From Gadus chalcogrammus (Eukaryota; Chordata; Actinopteri; Gadiformes; Gadidae), in the NCBI RefSeq assembly GCF_026213295.1, contig NC_079426.1:19637817-19701816 (forward strand): a DNA stretch of 64,000 bases, in the 5' to 3' direction. Shown here piece by piece: positions 31,597 through 44,210 of the stretch. Numbering within the stretch: the first letter of the stretch is position 1; every line of letters starts with the position of its first letter. The notes below the pieces were generated by a model. It searched no databases and was not told the origin of the DNA. It saw only the letters and a list, made by a program, of their open reading frames with translations. A program made the translations under genes and the position numbers.

Positions 31597-33147
31597 TTAG
31601 GAACTAAGCTTATTGGCACGGTTTGACAGGATCTTGAACACTTTGAGATGCCTTATAGCCCGTTCCACATGAATGCGTACATTTGCTATCCGTCTCATCT
31701 GAGTCACTTGCTCATTGGTCAGCTGGCTGTGTTTGCCTGTAAAAGCAGGTATGACTAGCCTTACCCTCCTCTCCTCAACAAGATCTCTAATTGTGAACCC
31801 ACGGTCCCCCATCACCAGGACGTAAACAATCAAGAAACCCTGAGTTCTGTGTAATATACCTGTCACTACACTTCCCACCAAAAGCCTCTGAAATAAACTT
31901 CAGCATCCCTGATGGAGCAATGGCAACAAGGTACTTAACAGTGTTACTTGCATAGTAATGGCTTTAAGACTCTGAGCGCGAGTCTACGTTTTTGGCTTTT
32001 TGCAGAACACTCTCTGTGCAGTCAATGATGCAAGTTAAATCTGAGAAATGTGGCAGAAAAACCTTTGGCATAGTTGCTCTTATAGTGTCACGGGGCAGCC
32101 ATGGAATGAGGACCTTGGTGTGCTCAGCAAGGATATCAACCCAACGCGTAAGTGTTTTACTGACCTGACTGGCTGATCTTTTAAAGCGCCTCGCTAAATC
32201 AGCTACAGCAAAGTTATGTCTGAGCTTCATGAGTGTTAACAAAACTTCATCTTGAGCTGGCATTGTTGATGACTGGCGCACAAAACCTCGTAGACAGGAG
32301 ACATGAGTGTTGAACACAGGTAGAGGAATCCCTGTGTACAGCAGACAGACTTTATCACCTTTCAGTGTAACCTCTGCAATGGACAGTGAGATCTCAGGGG
32401 CAGGTGTGATGATCATGTCACATATAAGGATGGATCCTTTAGAGTAGGTATGGTCCTCCTCAGCTGGATCCATCCACTGTGTTTGGGCATCCTTGAAGGT
32501 TTGAGGCTGCTCGAACACCATCACAGCTTGGTCTGCAGGTAATAATAAGGCAACTTTATTTATATAGCACAATAAGATGGAGATAATTGGATGAGGGTCT
32601 AAACATGCATTGGTCTACAGAATAGATCTAGACAAGGTTTTAACAGGACACTGACCTATGATAATTTCTAAATTAAGGATGAAAGTTAGGATACACAATT
32701 GACTTGACCAACGTAAATAGAGTATACTGTATGCTACCGTAATGTTACATTAAAAGAAAATTGCGTTGATATCAAATTTAGCATACCTGTTGTTGTTGCG
32801 ACTTGACTGTCAACACTCATCCTGACTACTCTTCTGCGTTTCTTCTCAGGTGGCTTCTCATAACCCAGATAAAGCATTGGGTAAGGGTTTTCTTCCGTTG
32901 GCGCTTTTTCCACAAAATGAAATGAACAGACATAACAACATTTCGGAGGTTGTTTTAAGTTCAGGTTCTTCAGCCTCTTCATCATTGGGCAGTCGATGGA
33001 ACTGTACCATTTCGGGCACAAACACTCTGCTTTCTTTTTCGGCTTGTGGTCAAAACACTCAGATTTCAACCAATTATTTAGTTTTGTCCGGTTGTTAGTA
33101 CATCCTCGAACGGAACGCGTTGTTCCTGAGCTTTTTAAAGCCATCAT
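31597..33147 (-). pseudogene. THAP-finger DDE transposase, broken
   Basis: Exon 1 (32787-33147) encodes a THAP-like C2CH finger: a first Cys in RSVRGCTNNRTKL, a middle block with ECLCPKW and the KCCYVCSFHFVE end with Cys and His. It splices in phase 1 to an exon starting at 32532. That exon has a helix-turn-helix (LRHNFAVADLARRFKRSASQ VSKTLTRW) and the start of a DDE_4-type catalytic core with LTCIIDCTESVL (first Asp). Frameshifts near 31975 and 31808 separate the core. The second Asp follows in MGDRGF and the Glu in VERAIRHL. A 23 bp L2 tail sits in the intron. The combination resembles ISL2EU-type transposases. The YqaJ gene at 14385-15238 faces it. Confidence 0.8.
32549..32571 (-). mobile_element. 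L2 LINE 3' tail fragment
   Basis: GGCAACTTTATTTATATAGC repeats the 3' end of the L2 family here, inside the intron of the THAP/DDE gene. It is probably an extremely truncated insertion. Confidence 0.5.
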
Positions 33148-33199
33148 TTTATTCAGTGACAGAGCGAGTGATGTGATTAGCAGCTCAGCTCCCACCTAA

Positions 33200-33489
33200 C
33201 TCGAACCGCCCACAAACGTTTCCCCAGTAACCGCCCCGGGAAGCTTGCGGATAAAAAGCTATAAAAACTACAAAATGAGTCTATTAATGCAGGCTATGTG
33301 GAAAATGCGCCGACTTTGGCTCAGCCTGGCCCCGCCCTCTTCTGCTACGTAGCTAAGATGGCTGCCGTTGAGTACAAAAAGTGTCCATCGATCATGATCT
33401 GACCTCTGCACCACTGCCTTTGTTGTGTGTGGATGTCCGGTTTCATGTCTTTTATTTGTATTTTATTCTAATGTTATTTTGCCTTCATC
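33200..33489. other. No gene seen
   Basis: Probable 5' flank and end of the THAP/DDE element. I could not find a terminal repeat with confidence. Confidence 0.4.
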
Positions 33490-33583
33490 TTTGCCTGCTG
33501 AATGCACTATGTACAGCACTTTGGTCAGTGCAAACTGTTTTAAATGTGCTTTTATAAATACATTTTACTTACTTACTTACATG
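33490..33583 (+). mobile_element. L2-like 3' tail
   Basis: Contains TACAGCACTTTGGTCAGTG and CTTTTATAAATACATTT followed by ACTT repeats, the layout of an L2-type LINE or SINE tail. Confidence 0.55.
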
Positions 33584-34202
33584 ATGATCCACACTTATTT
33601 TCACCCGATCTGAATTGGAACGCCCTACGTACTCAAACTAAGGCTAGTAAGTACGGATAGTAGTATGGATATTGGAACACATCATAGCCTAGCCTTCCTC
33701 TGCTCTGAGGAAACATTGTTACAAACTAACTAAAAAAACTGTTAGGAAAAGTTACCTTGTTAATTCTCGAGGAGTAAACTTTCTCAATGCTTCTGCTCAT
33801 TAGCACACAGCCTCGCCATATGAACACAAACTTGTTTTTTTGGCCATTGAAATGAATAACGTAGTTATAGCCTATTGTTGGCTTATCATGAGATCACAGC
33901 TCACTGTTTTTCCATGGACAACAAAAAGAAAGTCAGGTAAAAACAAAGAGGGATAGTATGCCTGCCTGCCTGCCTGCCTGCCTGCCTGCGTGTTGTGTGC
34001 GTGTTGTGATATCCTTAATTGAACCCATGCGACGAAAAACCGTATAAGTCCAAAAAATAAAAAAAACGAGATAACCATATAACATGAATGTATGTGTGAC
34101 ACGTTGTATACAGAAGCAGTTTGGGGGTGGTGGTCGCGCGATAAATACTAGTATTTTAAACTTTAAAATAGTCTCACGCGGAAAAAACGTTTATGTCCAC
34201 TG
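33584..34202. other. No gene seen; TGCC microsatellite
   Basis: Only a (TGCC)7 run at 33959-33987 stands out. Confidence 0.5.
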
Positions 34203-37200
34203 ATGAAAATGGAGACGCCGGCAACGTTCGTGTCCGCTGCAGACATTAAAAGGCAAAACCTTGGCAAAAAAAGGAAAGCACACATAAATGAATGGAAGGA
34301 CAGAGCCAGGAAGACTTTGAGGGATGCTGGGAAACCATACGTGAACCGAAGAGGAGTCCTGAAACGAGGGAAAAGTCCACCGAAAGAGGTTAGTGGAAGA
34401 ACCGTTTATGTACAAAGTATCTACTTAACGTTAGCGGTTACAGTCAGAGGGGCGTGTACTGAACGTCTACTACTGTTCATACAGCTCAGTCTGTTTAACG
34501 GATCAAGTCATGAATGGGTCAAAATTAAAGCTGAGAAAATGAGGATTCAGTGGATGTTTAAAGCATGTATCTACTTCTTATAATCAAGGAGAAATTAATC
34601 GAAACGTATTAGGTGTGTTTGATGTCTCCGAACGCCTGCCCAGCTGTGTCACGTAGGCTAGCATAGTAGCCTAATTACCATTCATTGATTGTGTAAACTG
34701 TTATATTCTAGCTTGTAAATTTAATAAAGGCTGCTATTATTTAGCTCTACAGTGTTTTATAGCTAAAAACGTTAAAGTGACTACTTTGTTTCTGTTAAAG
34801 GTTGGGTACGCGATTTGCGAAACGCCAGCAGATTTTGAAAATACACAACTCAAATGGTCCTACCCCCTCTCCTTCAACGCTGACTCTGACTCCACCCATT
34901 CCAAGTACCTGGACGCGCAATCATGCACGAGCGCGAACAGAGATGCGCGAGAGCGAGCCAGGCTAGCGTAGGTTTTCGTTTAACAACATGGCACTACATT
35001 CAGCTGTAAATTGCACCCAGTACCGCGGGAAGTAGGGGTTTTGGGGGTGCTGCAACACCCCCTGTCCGAGGTCCTGTCTTATCACAGAAAACGATAATTT
35101 CTAAAAACTCCGGCCAGAGTGGAGATTTCTGAAAACGCCGGTTATGTGTTGTCGTATCAACGGGGAGAAACGGGATTTTAGGTTCTGAAGCGTCACATTA
35201 TGCACCAGGAAATGCTTAACGTCATGTGAGCGTCCGCTGTACCGTATTGGTCCGAATATAAACACAAACCCCATTGTAATACGACCTGTATTTGGAAAAA
35301 AGATTTGAAGACCAGATCTTGATTTCATGAATAAATAAATTGTATTAATTGAAATAATATACGAAAATAAAAAGGCATAGAATAAAACACTGCATTGCCA
35401 CTAAACAGTAGTGCAAATAGGCCGTACTGATGTGTACACCAAAGACTTCCTGACACTCCTCTGCCCCGCTGTGTTCGCTCTGGCTGTGGTCGCTCCGAAC
35501 TGTTTCGGCCCGTGGCAAAGCGAGTCATCCTCGCTGCTGTCCAATGCATGTTGAGACGCAGCATTTATTTAATGCTCATAGTGCTGAAAAAAGGTTATAT
35601 GAAAAAGTGTGAGGGTAGCGGTGGTGCGCTAAACTTGTTCTGTGAGCAGCTGGATTTGAACCATGGTGTGAAGGAAGTGAACACAACGATCGATTTTCAA
35701 CTGTGCGCGCATGCACTGGTGTAATTGAGCTGCGCTGCTATATATCTTTTTTATCAATGTGACGAGTTGCGAGTCTAGTGCAGGCCGGGTTTTTTTTTCC
35801 AGCACCCCCTGCTGAGAATACGTTCTCGCGGCTATGGTTGCACCAGATGTTATAAACATTAAACGGTCACATAAATCATTACTATTTTTAGAAAATGTAT
35901 GTTTGTTTCATATAATTGTATTGGAAGTCCTGGTTTTCACTAGGGTTGCCGCGGTGTGGACATTTTCACACCGAGTAATACACTCGTCTCAACACCGGTA
36001 TTACCGAGTATAAACGGTATAAACTTTGAAACTAGGTCAACCGCCACACAAGCATCGGTTTTTAGACCCTTCTCGTCCTTCAGTTGCCGCCAACGTTCAA
36101 AAGCAGCGCCTAGGATTATTCTTGATTTCAGTTTCTCTTTCAGCGTTTTTATTATCAATTATTCTCTGAAAAAGAGTTTTCCTTCTCTTTGCTGGTGGTG
36201 GTGGTGGTGGTGGGGATGGTGGCGTCTTGTCTGCCATGGAAATTGTCTTCTACTGCTAGGTCCAAATGTGGATTAACTAGTTCCAGTAGATACCGCAGGC
36301 TAACAACAAACAGGAGCGAGCTCTGGGTCACGAGCTCTGGGTCACGAGTACTGCACGAAGGGGTCGCGTGCGGGGCGCGGGGGAGGGGGAGTGCAGTACG
36401 ACCGTTTGATTGACGTACTTACTGTCCAATGCAACGAGGTGGCAATCCAAATGATTGGCTGGAGTTTTTCGAGCCCTGCCCGTTCCACGATGCAACGCAA
36501 ATAGGTCCATGAAATAACAAACGTGTTACATAAAAGAGAAGCAACCGGCCCTTAAGACTTAGCCTATATACACAAATTGCTCCTCTTTGGAATAGGGGAA
36601 GCTCTGATAAGTTATAGCGAGCTATCTGGCTACAACTTAGCCTAAATACAGAATTGAAACAAAAGCAAGACACTAACTCTGTAACGTAACTGCACATTAC
36701 GATTTTAATCACAGTAGGATATGTACAAAAACGAATAGAAACCTACTGTAGGCTATTGCTCACAAATATATGATAATTTGAGCTGCAACTTGCCTTGCCT
36801 CTCGACTTCACCTGTCATTGCCAAGACGAACGTTAACATCCTTGTACTTGAAACTCTCCAATCGCGACACATGCTGTCAATCAAAAAGAGTTCAGCTGTA
36901 TCATTCATTCCCATAGAAGTCGGGATTCCCCGGTTATGACGATTTTGTGGCAGTTGTCCAATAAATATCTAGCTTTTTTGCATTTTCAGTTCACTAAGAC
37001 TGCACATATGCCTGATCACTGTAAATGTTAGATTTTGTGAGGATGGATGATGGGCATCATGTAGGCCTATGCCCTAAAAGGCACACACATTGGTTATTCA
37101 TTCTCCCAACCAAAACATACTTAATTGCCTTAACTTGACAGCTCTACACAACCGCTAGCATGCGACACTATGGTAAATATCTTTTTACTTTACTTTTACC

Positions 37201-39205
37201 TCTAGCACGAGGTGAGTCGCAGACGACCACGTGGGCCTGACACTGAAGATCCAAAGAGGAGGTACACCTTTAAGTACCATGTCCAACAAGGAAGCAAAAG
37301 ACTGAGCGTTTGTAAGCTCACATTTATGTCAGTCTTTCAACTGACCAACAGTCGCCTACAGGCAAGTTTTATATAGCCTTATGTTTTCCATTTAACTTTT
37401 CATTACATGCATGCTTTTAATGAGATACATTTTCCATAACATATTTACTTAAAGTTACTTATATTTGAAAAGGTTATTCAAGAAAAGTTAGGCAGTCAGA
37501 CTGAGGGAACAGAGCAGGTAGCTGAAGTCAGATCTCCATTAGAGGACTTAAGAGGAAAGCACAAGAACAGGTAAGTTATTATCCAAGCCTAGTCTAAGTG
37601 TTATCGTGAAAGACTTCATGCTGTCAGGAAACATATTTTTGCGCTTTGAGATCGATATCAGAAGTGAAGTGCTATGCAATTATAAAGTATGATTATTCTT
37701 TGTATCGTTTCAACATGTGGATCTTAATGATTGTATGTTAAAACAAAATCCTATGTTAGAATTACACATTTATGGTCACAGAAACAATCAACAATTGTGC
37801 AAAACAGACCAGCATAGTTTATTGTATTTCCCTTGTTCATGAGTTGTGTTTTTTTTAGGCCTCATAGCATTCATCCTGCAGTGAGAGAGGAGATAAGAGA
37901 GCATATCCTGAGTTTCCCACGCCAACCGAACCACTACTCACGGATGAAGGGAGATGTGGAGAGGGAGTACCTGAGCCCTGATTTAAACCTGCTCCGCATG
38001 TACCGCCTGTACAAGGAAAACAATCCAACATCCACTGCAAAGTTCTGGCTCTATAGGGACATCTTCAAGCAGCAGAACCTCTGTTTTGGGCAGCCAAGAA
38101 GTGATACTTGTGGGAAATGTGACGCCCTGTTCTCCAAATTAACAGCGGCTACAACCGACGGAGAAAGATCAAAGATTGCAGCTGAGAGTGAGCTTCACCA
38201 TCGCAAGGCTGAAAAAGCATACTCCCAGTTGCAGGCTGACACAGAGTGGGCCAAAGCCAATAACGACTGCCATGTAATTTGTATTGACATGCAGGGGGTA
38301 GTGTACACGCCAAACCTGACACACTCCAACGTGTACTACCAACGACAGCTGGCGAACTATAACTTCTGCATCCAGGAGATGGGCACCGGCAGTCCTCCTA
38401 CAATGTGCCTCTGGCATGAGGGCATTGCGCGCAGAGGTTCAATAGAGGTGGCAAGCTGCCTTTTGAAGTGGGCAGAAGCATCTTTTGCTCCCCTTGTCCA
38501 GGCGAAGGAAAGGAAACTTATCATCTATAGTGACCGATGCTGTGGGCAGAACAATAACTGGAGAGTACTTAACCTCATGGCCCTGCTCGTATCTAGAGGG
38601 TACTTCAGCCAGATAGAGCAGAAGTTCGTGGTATCTGGTCACTCCTTCCTTCCCTGTGACCGCTCCTTTGCCACGCTGGAGAAGAGGCGTAAGGTCTCCA
38701 CGCTCGACACCCCCAGCGATGTCACCGAGATGATCCGGGGAGCCAGGCAGCAGCCATTCAGCGTGATAGAAATGCAGTGTGCAGACTTCAGACAGCTCCC
38801 TGATGCTACTCTAAAGCGTCCACCTGGCTTCCTAATCACATCCATGATGTGGTTGAAAGTGACAGGTAAAAACTAATGAGTTGGGTTTCTGAGATTATCA
38901 GTGTTGGGGATATGTTGGGTAATCTTAATTGAATTTCTTGTTGAATCATGATTTCAGCTGCTGATCCATGGTGTGTCCACACAAAAGGCAGCCACAGCCA
39001 CTATGAGGGATGAAAGACTTGGCTGATCACCAAGCAGAGGAAGAAACAACCACCTCAAGCTCCCTTGTTTTCCACCACATACGCTCGCACATACGAGGAC
39101 CCTCTCCCTGTCAAAAAGGAGAAGCACCATGACCTCATGACAATGCTAGCCTACATGCCAGCGGAGGCCCAATCATTTTATGAAAAATTAGAATGTGAAG
39201 AGTAG
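34203..39205 (+). pseudogene. DUF7869-like protein, 5 exons, one premature stop
   Basis: Exons 34203-34388, 37206-37361, 37473-37570, 37859-38865 and 38958-39205 join in frame to 564 codons. The second exon ends at a GC donor (CAG/GCAAGT). The N-terminus is basic (NLGKKRKAHINEWKDRARK). The long exon has a cysteine pair (CFGQPRSDTCGKC), then VICIDMQGVV and LIIYSDRCCGQNNNW, two Asp-bearing strands that look like an RNase H-like fold. This pattern occurs in multicopy animal genes labelled, from memory, DUF7869, possibly transposase-derived. A TGA at 39011-39013 removes the last 64 codons, which otherwise stay in frame to TAG 39203-39205. The first intron (2.8 kb) is filled with repeats. AATAAA follows near 39413. 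Confidence 0.7.
34590..37190. other. Repeat-filled first intron
   Basis: Holds a CACTCGTCTCAACACCGGTA-type element start near 35940 (TAGGGTTGCCGCGGTGTGG), a (GGT)n run at 36193-36217, and a short tandem GAGCTCTGGGTCAC pair at 36319-36346. No frame is convincing. Confidence 0.45.
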
Positions 39206-39965
39206 AAAGCATCCCCAGACTCGCGATCTGATATATAATAATAATTATTATTATAATAATAATATTTATAATTATAATAATATAGGTATGTATAATAATA
39301 ATATAGGTATTTATGTATAATAATAATAATATAGGTATTTATGTATGTATTTATTTATTAAATTAATGAATGGTGTGAGTATTTATGCGCTCTCTAAGTG
39401 AGGTTGGTGTTAAATAAAAAAAATTGAAAGAATGAAGTGGTTATTTTCTTGAAGGCTCTGTTACTGTATTAAAACTAAGATAAAGGAATTAGATCTCCAG
39501 TGGTTTGAATTGATATGATGAATTGGACTTATACTGTTATTCCACATTCCATAAATGTAAATTGCTGTAACGGTTTGTTTTTAAGATTGACACTGAAAAA
39601 TGTTATCTCAATAGAATTGGGAAGCTTTTGTTGTCTATCTTCAAGTAAAAAGAAATATATTATATAATGTTCACAGGCCAAATAATAAAAAAAAGTTATT
39701 TGAAATTTGAAAATATGGACTTATGTGGTTCTTCGTCTCAAGCACTCAATTGGCAACCACACTTTTAATGTACTTCAACTGATGTCTTTATTCGAACTGT
39801 GGACAAACGCATACAACAAGCTCTTGGCTAAACTTCTTGCTCTGCCTATTGTTCTGTCCTAGCTTGTATCTTAAATACAGAACTTACGCCCCCTTTATAG
39901 GATACATTAATGCTTGCATGTTAATGATTTTACATTTACACTATTACGTGTGTGTGTTTGTGTGT
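39206..39965. other. AT-rich spacer, no gene seen
   Basis: AAT/ATT-rich microsatellite DNA at 39232-39362, then unique sequence. A GT run precedes the solo LTR. Confidence 0.5.
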
Positions 39966-40316
39966 TGTGGCAACCGCGGTCGTCGGCTGCGATTCCCGAA
40001 CGCTCGAGCACAGTTGCGGTGCAACGGTTTTATTACTGCAGCTCACAAAAGAAAGGGGAAATCATACAGTAACTCAAGTTTCTTCCACACTGGGGCAAAA
40101 AGGGTGAAGGGTCCCTGGGTCCGGTCCGTGGCGAGGTTGCCATGGCTCCCGCTCCCGGCTTCTCCCGCGACTGTCTCTCACTCGGCTCCCTCCCGGCACG
40201 AGCCCCATGGCTGAGAGAGCCCCGAATGAGTGGAGAAGCAGGTTATTTAAGCTGCTTCTCCACTGGTTCCTCAGGTGCTCTTCATCCCCTTAATTGGCAA
40301 CGGCCGGGTTGCCACA
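39966..40316 (-). mobile_element. Solo LTR, 351 bp
   Basis: Starts TGTGGCAACC and ends GGTTGCCACA, with GTGT on both sides, inserted in a GT microsatellite. On the minus strand a TTAAATAA box lies in the first third and AATAAAA near the end, as in an LTR promoter and polyadenylation signal. No internal region is nearby. The family is not assigned. Confidence 0.6.
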
Positions 40317-40800
40317 GTGTGTGTGTGTGTGTGTGTCTTTGCCTGTGTCTGTGAGTTATTGGAGGTCTTCAGTCCTCCAAATACGTCAGTTTGTAGGACT
40401 ACAAATTGAAAGACAGATAGACTAACTTTTTATATACCTCTCCTGTCAACAACAGGTGGGGTCGTAGACACCGTAGATCTGACCCTTCACTTGGGATGAC
40501 AGGGTTGCAACAATTATCTCTGTTGCCCTCTTTTTCCATAGCAAGTTTAACTGAAAGTCAGGATTAACATTGAAATCCATGTAGCAATTAAGGTCTATGA
40601 TCTATGGTTTAAGTCTACAACGTGAAATGTGAGCTTCTAATAAACTGCAGTAATTATATTGCATCCTCATTGTCTCTACCTAGGGCCATGAGGAGAAAAA
40701 ATAACCATTTTCATTTCATGTCCTTTATCTTACACCTGTCATTCAAAAAAACGTAACATTACTTAGTTGTGCATCTTCAACCCGTTGATTCTGCTCCACT
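40317..40800. other. GT microsatellite and spacer, no gene seen
   Basis: GTGTGT run at 40317-40335, then unique DNA. Confidence 0.5.
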
Positions 40801-41712
40801 TTTATAATCTTCTTGGTTTTGGTCTTAGTCTTGGGGTTTGGAAGGTTGTTTGGAGGATTGAAATATTTCGAGTTGTGCTTTGAACTGCCAGTAGAGGTGC
40901 CCTCTTACACCATTGCTCTTCTGGGTCATCTTCCGTCTTAACAGAGCTTTGAAGGTTTCTCTCAAGTATATCAATTGGCAGGCTATGTTGAATCAAATGT
41001 TCAACATACCTCCCCTGCACTGAGGCAAACATTTTAGAAACAAACTCGGCAGGTCTAAGGTATTTCCTTTTACCAACCGTTTCACCAACCTAAACCATAG
41101 TTTGACATGGCAATTGGTTTCCCGTGTTTTGCAGCATGTTACTCTTCTGAGAGATCCTTTAGAGTGCCTTGATAGATCACAGAGTAATACACCACTCCAC
41201 AAGGGAAAGATGCCCATGTATGTCTTAAGCAAGACATTAATTATACCTGGGCAGTGGTAGTGGTTGTTTTTGCCTGTTGCTTCATCAGACAGGACATCAC
41301 ATGTGGCTTGCTCCCTTCTTAGGTGAAAAGCCTGCATGAATGGGGACCTTGCAAGAATACCCTTGGAAATGTCACTGGAATCACTGGTCCTGCTCCCCTC
41401 TTGTGTTTCTTCAATATCCATGTCTCGACTCTCTCTATCAAACAGCAAACACATGTGATAGAAAACCTCATGGGCTTCTGGCAAGCTTATACAGTTCAGC
41501 AGGTATGCAAAACTGTATGTTGCATACTGTGGTGACCCACAACTGCAGTGGTAAGACATTCACCAAGGGACTGTACCTTTAAGGGAAACAGTTCAGATTT
41601 ACGACAGTTCCGGTTCACTACTGTTCCGATTTACGACAGTTCGGATTCTCGGCAGTTACGTTTGAACTCATGTTGGAGTAACAAATGTTTTGATTGAAGT
41701 GGAGAGTAACAC

Positions 41713-42320
41713 CGGGATTCCACCGGACGCGTACGCGCCGCGGAACGGCTGCGTCCTCTGCCCTGCGTCCATTCCTACCGGGCGCGTAACGGCAGCGTAG
41801 CGCTGCCTTGCGAGCCAGCCGTATTCACGCGAGATCACGAGATCACGAGATCACGCAATAATCCTAAACCTAATGTACTCACCTTCCACTCCCAAAACTA
41901 TTGCAATTGAATGCCACGCTTTGTCCTTTCTGACATTTTCCTTATAAAAAGGATGATTTGGTACATAAATGACTTCATGTTGCTGAACTTCGACAATGAG
42001 TCTCTCGTCGTCCATGTTTCCGACCCTCTGAGACCCTTTGATTGATTGACTGCTGACCTGGTGCCACCGGTCATGATGTAATAATGTTGATGTGAAGTTA
42101 CATGAGCATGAGTATTGTGTTTTATTTAGAAAATTGACCGGATGCTCTATGGCTTTTACTTTTCACTTCCTGCCCGGCTCGACCTGCTCAGTCGAAATTG
42201 ACGCGGTTTAGCAGCGGCTCGCGGCCGGTGGAAATGGTCTCATTGATTAGAGTGGAAGCGATCAGCAGCGGTGACCGCGGCGCAGCTGTCCCGCGGCGTG
42301 TACGCCTCCGGTGGAATCAG
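41713..42320. mobile_element. MITE carrying a MADF exon
   Basis: The ends GATTCCACCGGACGCGTACG and its inverted partner at 42290-42320 (CGTGTACGCCTCCGGTGGAA) form about 28 bp of imperfect terminal repeat. Between them, on the minus strand, 42015-41883 is an exon starting MDDERLIVEVQQHEVIY and ending at GTGAGT, the first half of a MADF domain. The rest of that gene and any transposase are absent. No clear target duplication was found. Confidence 0.7.
41883..42015 (-). pseudogene. First exon of a MADF-domain gene
   Basis: 44 codons plus one base, from an ATG at 42015 to a GTGAGT donor. The sequence (PFYKENVRKDKAWHSIA) resembles the start of the Harbinger-encoded MADF protein at 57620. No downstream exon is present. 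Confidence 0.65.
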
Positions 42321-42510
42321 GCCTTGAAGCTGACTCGACCCATCTCCGTCGCTTGTCTCGTCATTTACCGCACTCCACAATACTCCTTTATGCCTCTGTC
42401 ACCAGTTGTTCTCCCAAAGGCCTGGAAGACTGCCTTTAGAATATGTGCAGAGCACAAATGGAGCACAGTAAAATTTGGAATGTCTTCGAGTCGTACCGAC
42501 ACAATTTGAG

Positions 42511-43277
42511 AGTAATCCTCTTGGTTAAAAGAGATGAACTGTTCATCAACGCCCAGCTGTAATCCGTCACTATTTGTGCAATTTTCTTCCTGGCAATGTG
42601 GGACAGCCCCCTATTGAACTCCAAAAGCCTGTGGGATATTGAGGGAACACTATGGCTGTTAGTAACGAACTCTGCGACTGGCAAAGGCGGCTTGTCTTGC
42701 CCATTTCAGGCAGAACCAGGGCATAATAGAGCACTATTTTGGACTGATGGGGTACTTTCTGAACTACCCCACCTGTTGCATCAAGGTATAGGGTAGTGGG
42801 CATGGGTCGCAAAAGGGTCAATCTGGAGGAGCTGCAGATAGCCGTTCGATGATGCATGCCGACAACTTTCTCTGATAATCCTCTGAGGTATGCAGAGTAA
42901 TCCTCTTGGTTAAAAGAGATGAGCACACTGTTCATCAACGCCCAGCTGTAATCCGTCACTATTTGTGCAATTTTTTTCCTGGTAATGTGGGACAGCCCCC
43001 TATTGAACTCCAAAAGCCAGTGGGATATTGAGGGAACACTATGGCTGTTAGTAACGAACTCTGCGACTGGCAAAGGCGGCTTGTCTTGCCCATTTCAGGC
43101 AGAACCAGGGCATAATAGAGCACTATTTTGGACTGATGGGGTACTTTCTGAACTACCCCACCTGTTGCATCAAGGTATAGGGTAGTGGGCATGGGTCGCA
43201 AAAGGGTCAATCTGGAGGAGCTGCAGATAGCCGTTCGATGATGCATGCCGACAACTTTCTCTGATAATCCTCTGAGT
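42511..43277. repeat. Tandem duplication, 385 and about 380 bp
   Basis: AGTAATCCTCTTGGTTAAAA starts at 42511 and at 42896. The two copies are almost identical, the second with a 4 bp insertion near 42923. It duplicates the core exon of the transposase-like gene. Confidence 0.9.
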
Positions 43278-43849
43278 GAGCAATAACTCCAACAATTGAG
43301 AAGTCTTGCAACGCTTCTTATCTCGTAGGATATATTTTTTAAGACGTCTTTTGTGAGGCTTCTGGTTATATTACCAGCCATGATCTCCTCCACAGGTGTG
43401 TTTATCAACAATTCGTAATAGCAGTTGGTCACGCCACTTTTTACAGCTTTTGCTATTTTTCCTCTCCTGAGGTATCTTGCTGGCCTACATTTTCTCTTTG
43501 ACTTAAGGTGGCTGAATTCCCCAAACCGTGTCACCATGACGTTAATTTTTTTTGTGTTGGATTTTGGTGGGTCTTTCCTTGTGAAAGTGTAAACTGCCTC
43601 ACAACCTTCAAACGCGCACTTGGCTGTGGCGCCGAGGTATGGTGAATTATTTTTCCGGCTGCCACATGCTCTAATATTTTGGTATTTAAAGGCTAATGTG
43701 CATGATGGGTTGCTTTTCCTAAATTCATTGTAAAATATATCGGTCCACGGGGGTCTCAGTTGTCTTTGTCCTTTTTTCGGCTTTATTTTTATCCAATTTT
43801 TTCTTGCTACCTTAAATTTGAATTATTTTGGCCCGACTTTGCACGTCCT

Positions 43850-44210
43850 GTGCGTGTCCTCTTTATCATTTGTTTTTGTGTGCTCTTCTCCCTTTGTCTC
43901 AGAAACTTGTTCTTCTTCACTGTCACTTTCTGTGAGTTCTTGAACTGTTGGTGTGGTTGCTTTGTCGTCTCTTTCATTTGTTTCATCACTTTCTTCTCCA
44001 GAGTCAACAGCTGTTTTTACCTTTCTCCTTCTTGTCTTTGTCACTGAAATTTGTTCTTCACTGTCACTTTGTGTGGGTTCTTGAACTGTTGGTGGTGTTT
44101 GCGTTGTCATTATTTCGTCTCCTTCATTTGTGTCATCAATTTCTTCACCAGACTCAACAGCTGTTTTGCCTTTCTCTCCCTTGTCTTTGCCTCTGAACTT
44201 TCTTAATTTT
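43850..44210. repeat. Imperfect tandem repeat coding an acidic linker
   Basis: Two to three units of about 130 bp. The minus strand encodes repeated TVQEPTQSDSEEQ and AVDSGEESDETNE phrases. Confidence 0.7.
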
